Shown here: positions 36,271 through 45,928 of the stretch, in pieces
How positions within the stretch are numbered: the stretch's first letter is position 1
Layout of the letters: every line of letters begins with the position of its first letter
Assembly: GCA_026545225.1 (NCBI GenBank)
Contig: CM048845.1
Coordinates: 105,582,033 to 105,646,032 of the forward strand
DNA length: 64,000 bases
From: Cornus controversa
Taxonomy: Eukaryota > Streptophyta > Magnoliopsida > Cornales > Cornaceae
Direction of reading: 5' to 3'
Notes under the pieces: model-generated
The model's database searches: none
What the model saw: the letters and a program-made list of their open reading frames with translations, nothing else
Told to the model about the DNA's origin: nothing
Program-made: the position numbers and the translations under genes

Positions 36271-36995
36271 TGGTTTTGAAGACTCCAACTGTGTGTACAA
36301 TTGCGCTCTTGTGCACCAGTTTGGAAGGTGTGGTTTTGAAGACTCCGACTGTGTGTACAATTGCGCTCTTGTGCACCAGTCTGAAAGGCGTGGTTTAGAA
36401 GACTCCGACTGTGTGTACAATTGCGCTCTTGTGCACCAGTTTGGAAGGCGTGGTTTGGAAGACTCCGATTGTGTGTACAATTGTGCTCTTGTGCACCAGT
36501 CCGGAAGGCGTGGTTTAGAATACTCCAACTGTGTGTACAATTGCGCTCTTGTGCACCAGTCCGGAAGGCGTGGTTTGGAAGACTCCGACTGTGTGTACAA
36601 TTGCGATCTTGTGCACCAGTCCGAAAGGCGTGGTTTAGAAGACTTCAACTATGTGTACAATTGCGCTCTTGTGCACCAGTCTGGAAGGCATGGTTTGGAA
36701 GACTCCGACTGTGTGTACAATTGCACTCTTGTGCACCAATCCGGAAGGCGTGGTTTAGAAGACTCCAACTGTGTGTACAATTGCGCTCTTGTGCACCAGT
36801 CTAGAAGGCGTGGTTTGGAAGACTCCGACTGTGTGTACAATTGCGCTCTTGTGCACCAGTCCGGAAGACATGGTTTAGAAGAGTCCAACTGTGTGTACAA
36901 TTGCGCTCTTGTGCACTAGTCTGGAACAATGTTTGTAAGACTCCAACTGTGTGTACAATTGCGCTCTTGTGCACCAGTCTGGAAGGCGTGGTTTG
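36271..36995 (+). repeat. 60-bp minisatellite with 120-bp higher-order period, about 12 units
   Basis: The unit reads TTGCGCTCTTGTGCACCAGT, C(C/T)GGAAGGCGTGGTTT, (G/A)GAAGACTCC(G/A)ACTG, TGTGTACAA. Ten exact 60-bp units start every 60 bp from 36301 to 36841, then one 58-bp unit at 36901 and a partial unit to 36995. From 36421 on, two subtypes alternate strictly: TGG/CCG and TAG/CCA. Because 60 is divisible by 3, reading frames stay open. A 222-codon plus frame (36251-36919) repeats a 20-residue unit like GLEDSDCVYNCALVHQSGRR; a second plus frame and minus frames are open too. I see no promoter or family match, so I annotate a repeat, not a gene. Confidence 0.95.
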
Positions 36996-39900
36996 ATGCA
37001 GTTGTAAGTGAATTGTTGGTTGAAGAGACACGACTCAAGACTCAGGCAAGAAAGGGCCCTCTCCCATTGCCTAGTCAATCTGTTTTGGTTGTCCCTACTA
37101 ATCCATCTTTGAACAATCAGACAAGACTCTCTTTGAAGGTTGGTTTCGATGAATGTAATTTTTGTAAGTAGAAAAGTCATTAGAAGACCTATTGTCCTAA
37201 ATTGTTTAATAAAGCACAACCACTATGACAGTAATGGTGGCAACCTCACCTTAGCAGCAGTGGAAGCAACCCCCACCTCAACCACAATGGCGTTCGAGAG
37301 GGTAGTCTCAACAGCAAGTTTATAGGCCTCCACAGCCAACCACTGCAGCATTTGTACCTGAAATTGCATCTTATTTGGATCCTAACATGGACGTTTTTGT
37401 AGAACAATTTTAGCAGTTCCTTGTCACATAGCCACAGTCATATGCTATGTCCACTCCATCTTCAATAGGTCTGTCATCTCCTAACTCTTCAGGTATGACT
37501 ACATCTTTGTGGGTTTTAGACTCTGGCGTCTCTCATAACATATCACCTGATTCATCATCCTATATATTTATATGTCATTCTGTTTCACCTGCATCTGTTA
37601 TGACTGTTGACGGCACTCACATGCCCTTGGCAGGAGTTGGTTCTATTCGTATACCTCATTTATCACTTTCTAATGTCTATTGTATTCCCAACCTTGCAAT
37701 AAATCTCATTTTAGTGGGTCAATTATGTGATTCTGGTTATTCTGTTCATTTTTCTTCCACTTCTTGTCATGTGCAGGATCCTTAATCCCAAAAGCTGATT
37801 GGGATGGGTTTTAGGCACGGGAGCTTATATGTTTTGGACGAGCTACAAGTTCCAGATGTAACTGCTTTGGGTGTTTATTTGTCTTTCTTTCGTTTAGATT
37901 CCTCTTCTTCTAGTTTTTACTTATGGCATTCTAGACTTGGGCATGTTTCGGCCCCTCGTTTAAAATATTTGGTTTCTAGAGAATCTATGGGTACATTGCA
38001 ATCTCATGATATTTTTTATTGTAGTGGTTGTAAACTAGCTAGATTCTCTGCCATACTTTTTAATCGAAGTATTTTTTATTCTGTTGCACCGTTTGATTTG
38101 ATTCATTATGTTATGTGGGGCCCTGCCCTTGTCACAACAAAAGGGGGGTCAAGATATTATGTTTCTTTCATTGATGATTACACTCGATATTGTTGGGTTT
38201 ATCTAATGAAACGTCGTTCTGAATTTATAAACATTTATACTGTTTTTCGGTCACTTGTTAGAACTTAATATTCTACAGTTATCAAATATTTTTGTTGTGA
38301 TTTGAGTGGGGAGTATACTTCTATAGCCTTTTTAGAGTTGCTTTGCTCTGATGGTACGGTGCACCAATCCTCTTATACTAACACTCCTCAATAGAATGGG
38401 GTTGTTGAAATGAAGTATCGACACATTGTTGAGATAACTCATTCTCTTCTCTTGTTTGCTAATGTCCTTAGTGAATTTTGGAGAGAAGCTGTTCTCACAG
38501 TTGTTCACTTGATAAAGAAAATTTCCACATCTCACACTTCAGGTCTCTCCCCTATGAAAAGTTGTATGGTCATACGTCCGACTACTCATTTTTAGAAATT
38601 TTTGGTTGCATATGTTTTGTTTTTTGTCCCAGTGTTGAGGGTAATAAATTATCGTCATGCTCTATCATTTGTGTCTTTCTTGGTTATGGTGAATGTCAAA
38701 AGGGTTATTGTTATTTTGATCTTGTTGCTCATAAATTATATGTCTCCCATTATGCTTTATTCCTTGAGCATATTCCTTTTTTTTGTTCCTGTCAGCTCTC
38801 ATAACATGACTAAATTAGCCCTTATCCACATTGACCTTTCTCTATTGATGCAAGTGAAATTCTCTCATATACTGTTTCATCCTTTACAGATAATGCACCA
38901 CCTCCTACCACCCATTCTCCTCTTCATGTTCAGTATTTCCTTATCACTTCTCTCGCAAGGCTTGAGCAGCTACTAATGGTGTAGCCCATGAAATTTCTGA
39001 TGCTCTATTCTCTACAAATGATGATATTTCATCCCCTCCTACGAACACTCAAGTTCCTCCTGTGATTATGGATCCTCCTTCTTCTCGCTTCCCCAAACGT
39101 ACTCGTAAGTCCACTCAGTTACCAAATTTTGTTTATTCTTGTTATTCTAATTCATTGACTTCCATATTAGCATCTATTCACACTCTTTGTGAGCCTACCT
39201 CCTATACAAAGGCAATTTTTGATCCCCTTTGGCAGCAAGCTATGGTTGAGAAACTTTCTACTTTGCATTGAACAGATACTTGGGATTTGGTGTCGCTACC
39301 GCCTGGTAAGAGCACAATTGGTTCTCGTCGGGTTTATAAAATTAAAACTAAATCAGATGGCTCTGTTGAGCGATACAAAGCCAGATTGGTTGCCAAGGGT
39401 TTTATCTAGCAGTATGATTTGGATTATGAGCAGACTTTTGCTCCAGTTGCCAAGATGACCACTGTCCATGCTCTCATTGCAGTGGCCTCTGTACATCAGT
39501 GGCATATTTCTCAGATCGATGTTAAAAATATTTTTTTAAATAGAGATCTTTAAGAGGAAGTTTACATGCTACCTCTTCCTGGTGTCTATCATAATCTTGG
39601 AGAAGTTTGCAGGCTCAAAAAGGCCTTATATGGTCTCAAAGAGGCCCCTTGAGCCTGGTTTGAGAAGTTCTCTATGGTGGTTACTTCCCTTGATTTTTGC
39701 TTTAGTGCTCATGATTTGGCTCTATTTAGTAAGTTTACTTCTGCTGGTCGTATTCTTTTTCTACTTTTTGTAGATGACATGATTATTACAGGTGATGATG
39801 TTGATGGAATTGCAGCATTAAAGACCGAATTAGCTAATTAGTTTGACATGAAGGATTTGGGCCCTCTATGGTACTTCTTGGGTATTGAGGTAGCCTTTTC

Positions 39901-40726
39901 ACCCAAGGGTTATCTTCTTTCTAAGTCTAAGTACACAACGGACATCCTTCAACAAGCTCATCTTATGGATACTCGAACTGTTGATACTTCTATCGAGCTT
40001 AATGTTCGTTATGCTCTTACAGATGGTATTCCTTTGCCAGATCCTACATTGTATAAACTATTGTTGGTAGTTTAATCTATCTCACTATTACTCGCCCCGA
40101 CATTGCATATGTTGTCCACATTGTTAGTCAGTTCATTGCCTCCCCCTCTATAGTTCATTGAGCTGTTATTTTTTGCATTTTGCGTTATTTTCGGGGTACT
40201 CTCTGTCAAAGTCTTTTATCTCCTTCGACGTCAAGCTTTGTGCATACTCTGATGCTGATTGGGTTGGTGATCCGACTGATCGTAAGTTTATTACAGGTTT
40301 TTGCATCTTCTTGGGTGACTCTTTCATTTCTTAGAAGAGCAAGAAGCAGACAGTTATCTCTCGATCTTCCACAGAGGCCGAGTACCTTGCTATGACATCT
40401 ACTACAAATGAGGTTGTGTGGTTGCGTTGGTTATTAGTAGATATGGGTATCACTCTTTCTACTCTCACCCTTTTTTACTGCGATAATAAGAATGATATTC
40501 AGATTACTTACAATTCAAGTCTTCCATGAGCGGACCAAGCACATTGAGATCGATTGTCATACCACTCAGCATCATCTTCAACGTAGGACAATTACTTTGC
40601 CTTTTGTCTCCTCTTCCATGCAGATTGCAGATTTCTTTACGAAGTCTCAAACCGTTCAGCGCTTTCGTTTTTTTGTTGACAAACTTTTGATGCTACTTGT
40701 TGCAGCATCGTGAGTTTGAGGGGGGA
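36996..40726 (+). pseudogene. Decayed Ty1/copia retrotransposon gag-pol
   Basis: Remnants appear in order: gag C-terminus (VVSELLVEETRLKTQARKG, about 36996-37060) and a broken CCHC knuckle (ECNFCK, stop, KSH..TYCPKL, about 37150-37195). Then the protease (WVLDSGVSHNISPDS, about 37510). Then GAG-pre-integrase and integrase (WHSRLGHVSAPRLK near 37925, SFIDDYTRYCWVYL near 38165), the reverse transcriptase (QTFAPVAKM near 39430, ALYGLKEAP near 39620, LFVDDMIITGDDVD near 39765) and RNase H (SRSSTEAEYLAMTS near 40360). The order protease, integrase, RT, RNase H defines copia. There are more than ten stops and several frameshifts. The 5' LTR and most of gag are absent and the minisatellite stands in their place. 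A polypurine tract GAGGGGGGA precedes the 3' LTR. Confidence 0.92.
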
Positions 40727-40900
40727 TATTAGATATTAGATTGTTATTTTCATTGTATTTTTAGTTGTGAGTGTAGAATAGTTTTTTCACACTTTCTTGT
40801 TTGGCTATATAAACCCATTTATGTGTATTCTCTTATTATCTTTACTAATAGAAACCCAAGCACCCTTTTTCTCTTCTTCTCTCTCTTTGCAATTCTCACA
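40727..40900 (+). mobile_element. Copia 3' LTR, short
   Basis: It follows the polypurine tract directly. It starts TATTAGATATTAGATTG (an expected TG start has decayed), has TATATAAA at 40806-40813 and ends near TTCTCACA. About 174 bp. No matching 5' LTR was found in the window. Confidence 0.6.
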
Positions 40901-41300
40901 TGAAGCATTTCTACTTTATGCAATCACAAAACATTTAATTCTTAATTTAATGAACTAGGTATACAACTTACGCTAAACTTTATTCCTCTACCATTATCAT
41001 CTCTCGCATTGGCTTGAGATCTTTGTTTGGAGCAATTCTACAATACCCTTGTAGTGCGCGTGCATACCACGTATGGTGTGTATTTTAGATTTTTCTTTTG
41101 TTGGATAGTGAATTGCATTATCGATCAAAGTGGTGAATAATAATTGTCAATGTACATGTCTAGTTCCACGTACCAATTAGATCTCTCTCGTGTTTGGTGT
41201 ATAAACTACAACAATACTATTAGTAATGAATTAGTATCAATTGAATGAAGTTTGCACTTACAAGTACTCTTTCATCTATGTTTAAGAGACTCTAAACTAA
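40901..41300. other. Gene-free spacer
   Basis: I see nothing beyond AT-rich DNA between the copia LTR and the hairpin at 41301. Confidence 0.5.
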
Positions 41301-41477
41301 TTTTGGGAGAATAGTTTCATGAACAAGTTGAAAATAAAGTATTTATAATTTAGATCTTAAGAGAATATATATATAAATTGGAATCTCTAGTAATGCATGA
41401 GTCTCACACTTTTATTCTCTTAAGATCTAAATTATAAATACTTTATTTTCAACTTGTTCATGAAACTATTCTCCCAA

Positions 41478-41479
<2 letters not shown>
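41301..41479. repeat. Perfect 66-bp inverted repeat (hairpin) with 47-bp spacer
   Basis: The arms 41301-41366 (starting TTTTGGGAGAATAGTTTCAT) and 41414-41479 are exact reverse complements over 66 bp. The spacer is 41367-41413. A 49-bp (TA)n tract follows at 41481-41529. It lies 370 bp beyond the stop codon of the minus-strand gene at 41848-42429. It could be a recent fold-back insertion, a template-switch product or a small-RNA precursor. Confidence 0.93.

Positions 41480-41480
<1 letters not shown>

Positions 41481-41529
<49 letters not shown>
41481..41529. repeat. (TA)n microsatellite
   Basis: About 49 bp of uninterrupted TA directly adjoins the right arm of the hairpin. Confidence 0.95.
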
Positions 41530-41533
<4 letters not shown>

Positions 41534-41847
41534 TTCAAGTTAAAAAACAAGAGTCAATCCTCTAATTAAGCGAAACTTAATTTTATATATCATTGGAAAA
41601 TGTTTCAACATACACCACATAATTGAGCCATACATACTTATATCCTGATAACAAAAATCTTGATAACTTAAAGCTTAATTTGAGATGTTTCGTTTATTAA
41701 AATTACATATATATATGTAGATATACAACAAAACACAACTTCATACACCAATTGCCATATTTTTGGTAGCTGAACTAATTACCAAAATACACAATTGGTG
41801 TCACAAGAAGCTATATATGAAGAATCAATCTCTAATCAGTACCTTAG

Positions 41848-42429
41848 CTAGCTAGAACTGCAGCTGAATACAGACAATAAAGCTTTCTTCATGATGAATA
41901 CCATATGCCTACCTCGCAACCCTCCATCGGCTCCATCCTTGCCCGTGCCAGCAGAAAAAAAAGTTGAAGATCTCGGGCTAGAAAGAACCTTGGAATGTCT
42001 CATTGGAACAGACGTTGACATTGATGAACGCGATGACCATGACGACAATGGTGATAGTGATGATATTGATGATGCAGCATTATATTGTGATGTTGTCACG
42101 CCCACCTTCTTATGATTAATCCTTAGCAACAAGGCATCCAAGAATTTGGATGATCTGGAGTACTTTTTTATGGTGTTTGTGTTAATGTTATTGAAGTAGT
42201 AGGAGGGTGGTGGTGAGAGAGATCGAGGAGGGAGAGAGGTGTCTGAAGAGAATGTATGTTTAGGTGTACCGGGTTGAGACTCCCACATGAATGGGACTGC
42301 ACCAGACACTCCATGGTACACTCTAAATGAAGGGTTGGCCATGGAGGTTTCTTTGGAGATAGGCCTAGATAAAGAGTACTTGTCACCTTGTTTCATATGG
42401 GGAAGATCACGAGTACTAGAACTGAGCAT
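41848..42429 (-). CDS. Plant-specific Ser-rich protein with PFMWESQPGTPK motif (ASG8/DUF688-like)
   Basis: Single exon, 193 residues, stop TAG at 41848-41850. The function is not known. The motif VPFMWESQPGTPKHTF (around residues 45-60), followed by a Pro-rich LPPRSLSPPPSYY, is typical of a plant family that I associate with Arabidopsis At2g40475 (ASG8) and At3g56260. The middle has FLDALLLRINHKK; a long Ser-rich stretch follows. The C-terminus GRHMVFIMKKALLSVFSCSSS looks conserved and amphipathic. No signal peptide or membrane segment. A second in-frame Met (MKQGDKYSLS) lies 11 codons in. An acidic frame on the opposite strand (41891-42115) is a shadow. Its leader holds a (GATA)n run. Confidence 0.85.
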   Translation of the reverse strand: MLSSSTRDLPHMKQGDKYSLSRPISKETSMANPSFRVYHGVSGAVPFMWESQPGTPKHTFSSDTSLPPRSLSPPPSYYFNNINTNTIKKYSRSSKFLDALLLRINHKKVGVTTSQYNAASSISSLSPLSSWSSRSSMSTSVPMRHSKVLSSPRSSTFFSAGTGKDGADGGLRGRHMVFIMKKALLSVFSCSSS

Positions 42430-42501
42430 ATTGGCTTAATATATTGATTGGGATTCTGGTAGAAGAATACAAATTAATATGATGAAGAATTGATGAGGGG
42501 G

Positions 42502-42526
42502 GATAGATAGATAGATAGATAGATAG
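42502..42526. repeat. (GATA)n microsatellite in the leader of the Ser-rich gene
   Basis: Six GATA units lie about 75-100 nt upstream of the start codon of the minus-strand gene at 42429. Confidence 0.9.
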
Positions 42527-43496
42527 CTTTAGACAATGGGTATGTGAATTGGGACTACACTGTAGATAGATTAAATACATACATAGATACATAATAATAT
42601 TATGTGCTACTTTGTTTCTTGACATGCATTAAGATTTGTGTCAATATGGGTAATTGGGTATCACATATTTGAGCTTTAATGAGAGTCCATGACTCTCTAA
42701 ATTAATATCTTGCATTTTGATCATTTATTGTCCTCGTAAAGGTTTGGGAAAATCTGGAGTCCATTTATGAATACCATCTACAAACCATACGATATATATA
42801 TATATATATATCCTGGTGAAGTGCTAGCTGAAATACATAATATTGTAGGTGCATCACTGGATAGTGATGATGTTCCGATTAATTTGGCAGTGTAGGACCA
42901 TGCATGGATGGTGATTTGAACAACCAGAAAAGGAAGTGACAATTTAATTTGACGGTCCTCTTTATATTGGTGGACCTCAACAAATAAATGCATACGATCG
43001 AGAGAGGGAAATTAAAGTGACCTATTTGTGGTCCATCAAGAAGACGGTTCTCGTGGTGGGCTAGCTGTTGCAATAACTTTCTCCACAGTCATCATACTTT
43101 ACAGATTATATTCATACGTGTCCTCATTACTGACACACCACCTTTCACGGTGGAGCGAGAGAGAGAGAGAGAGTTTGCATAATGGTGATGTACGTGTGAG
43201 AAACTGATCGAGGTTGCAAAGGAGAAAAACTCGGTTGTCATTTAAGGCTATGATTATTTGGGTGCGTGATATACAAGACGGTTCAACATAATTTAAAAGT
43301 CACCTTTAATATGTAATATATTAATATTAAATATTAGTTAATAATATTTATATAAAATTATTTTTATTAAAATTATTATATTTATTTGGACCATTTTTTA
43401 CTAATAAATTTTTTAATTTTTTAACAATATTTTTTTGATGCATAAATATTTGTGTGAATAGAATATGATTTTTTAATAACATCTTTTTCTTTTTTT

Positions 43497-43663
43497 GAAT
43501 AATGATATTATGTCCAATCGAACTTAATCGATTTTTTTTTATGTGAGTAGGGTGGTACGTGGGCCCTATCACATGATGTCATAATGATGTTATGTGTAGG
43601 GCCCACCACCCCACTCGCATAAAACAAAATCGGACTAAATCCGATCTGTATATCATTATTTTT
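43497..43663. mobile_element. Fold-back (palindromic) MITE-like element
   Basis: Left arm about 43497-43572 (AATAATGATATTATGTCCAA .. GTGAGTAGGGTGGTACGTGG .. GCCC) pairs with right arm about 43590-43663 (GGGCCCACCACCCCACTCGC .. AAATCGGACTAAATCCGAT .. TATCATTATT) with few mismatches. The loop is short, and TIR and TSD limits are not clear. Confidence 0.55.
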
Positions 43664-44429
43664 TTTTTTTTACTTGATTCACTTTCTTCCATGTTTTTTA
43701 ATGTTCTTCGTAAAGACTTTTCTTATCACACATTTGATTATCATTATGAATCTAAGTTGCTATTATTTATCTTCCATTATTATATTATATTCTAATTGTT
43801 TTAGATAACTTGGTTGTTCATTCGTTGATTTTTCACCTAAATTTTTTGTTATTTTATTATTAATTATAACAAAAAAGAGTTGTAATGAGAGAAGATGAAA
43901 AAACGCGAAGAATAGGGAAAAAGATAAAAGTTAAGAGAAGAAGATGAAAAGTTTTATAATTTTTAATTTTTTTTACGATTATCCATTAAATATACGATTA
44001 TCCATTAATTAGGCGACAGCCTAAATTGCTTAAAGGTCAAGCCGGCCCTAATGGTACAATGGGACTGCAAGTTTGAAAACTAATTCTCTAAATAGAAAGA
44101 AGAGCTATGCTATGATTTAGGTTCCAATACACATTTCATTCAGTTTTCTCCCTTGGGAAAAATTTGATAGTGTGACACTTATACAACTAACATTATTAAT
44201 GTGTTGAATCTTCGATATATGTAATGCGTTGCATCAATATTATATAATTATTCTATTAGTATTGCATTCTTGATATAGTGTGTTGCATTATTAATGTAGT
44301 GTGAACATTTCTTAAGTTTCAACTCAGACTCTAACCCTAATCGCTCATTGTTCAGCAAAATTTCTATGTGGGAAAACCATGGGGTGACCTATATTACAAA
44401 CCTTTTTTTATTTTTCTTTCCCTATTAAC

Positions 44430-45070
44430 GTTCACTGTACTGCAACTCAAGTAGATTGAGCGGGTTATAGGTAAAACTCGGGTTCAACTCTTCATATGAA
44501 ATGTTCAACTCTAACCCTACTTCCAACTCTAACTACTCAACCCTAGTCTAACACATTCTTAAATTTTTAAACTCGGGTTGAGATTTTGGGTTAGAAAGTC
44601 GAGTTAATTTGGGTTATGTATATCACCAATCTCCATGTTGAAAATTTAAAATGATATTTAATAAGTTTCACATTAGATTATTCCTAAACACACACAAAAT
44701 TAGGAACTTATTGCAAAATTTTAAAAAATTACAGACAATTTTTAGGAAATTAATTATCCAAAGTGTTAACATACAATAAATTAAGATTTAAATAAAGGAA
44801 ACTAAAAAAAAGAAGTTATCATAATTTGAATATTATATATAATATATTTAAAATAAAAAATATGTATAAAAATAATATTACAATTCGAGTTCTGGTTGGG
44901 CTCGGGTTGTTGGCACCTCAATCCAAGTTCAACCCTAATTTAGTTCAAGTTGAAGTTTTTTAACCTAAACTCAACCCTAATTGTAAAAATAGTTGCCTAA
45001 ATTTATAAAAAAAATGGGTTAGACTCGAATTGAGTTCGAATTGTCCAACTCAAATTGCAGCGTAGTTATA
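44430..45070. repeat. Diverged relative of the hAT-type element at 25549
   Basis: It shows the same sub-repeats: AACTCGGGTTCAACTC, CTCAACCCTAGTCTAAC, CTCGGGTTGAGATTTTGGGT, then CGAGTTCTGGTTGGGCTCGG, AAGTTCAACCCTAATT and GGGTTAGACTCG. The ends are weak (CTGCAACTCAAG on the left, CTCAAATTGCAG on the right). No intact target duplication. Confidence 0.55.
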
Positions 45071-45928
45071 ATCCATACCTATGTGTTATACATATTATAC
45101 ACTGTAGTGTGTATCTTCTGTCAAATCCACATCTTTCTTCACTAATCTAATGCATGTATCGCTCCCTTAGCCCAAAAGGCTAGAAGAAAGATACTAGAAA
45201 AATTAATGGTCAACATCTTGTGAATAATGTATGTGTTTGCTTTAATTTTAAGAAGAAAAGAAACCCAACATAAAAGAAGGTTGGGCCAGGTGGGTTACTA
45301 CTACAATATTGGCACATGATATCTATCGGTAGGCACAACAAAGCCTAACATAAAGCCCCAAGAATATATACAAGATAATTATGTCCAGTCCCTGGACAGG
45401 AATAGATATTGGTTGCTGTCGGTGCACGCGCACCAATGACCTAATGCACCGGACACAATGAATATTGACTTTCCGTACAGAGCAAGCCCAAAATAAAAGA
45501 CCAAAAAGGAGGGCAAAGGGATCTGAAACGATAAGTGGACCCTATCATCGAAGGCTTAGGCCCAATAGGTTAAGCGAGGCCCGTTAAGCCCTTAGATGGG
45601 TCAAGTGGGACCCAAACATGGTCCGGCTCTCATTGTCGGTCCAATTCTTCGGTTTAATTATCATTTAGGTTTTTAGAAGGCAAAGAGTAGACTGGGCCGC
45701 TTACATACATATATATATATATATAATCTCATTTCATATGCTGATTAAACAATTCCTTTTCAAAATTATTCTTGCTAATTGCAATCATTGGTCCTTGTCA
45801 TCATCCATTGGTTTCGCCGTCACGTCTATTATAAATTTAAATCGCAGTGTCGTACAAGTTTTTTTTTTTAATGATTAGATAATTTTAATTAATTTATTAG
45901 GAACTATTAAAGTTCAATCAAAAAAATT

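Larger units (their letters stand above)
42640..45928. other. Gene-free spacer with fold-back and hAT-type relics
   Basis: No gene found. It contains (TA)n at 42790-42810, a GA run at 43153-43174, the fold-back at 43497 and the hAT-type relic at 44430 (separate entries). GC-richer DNA at 45395-45700 has no recognisable coding sequence. Confidence 0.45.

Noticed and set aside
36271..36995. Regular 60-bp repeats as a CRISPR-like array
   Set aside because: Units are contiguous without unique spacers and the genome is eukaryotic.
41891..42115. Acidic open frame on the plus strand
   Set aside because: Antisense shadow of the Ser-rich gene; Ser codons read backwards give Asp/Glu-rich sequence.
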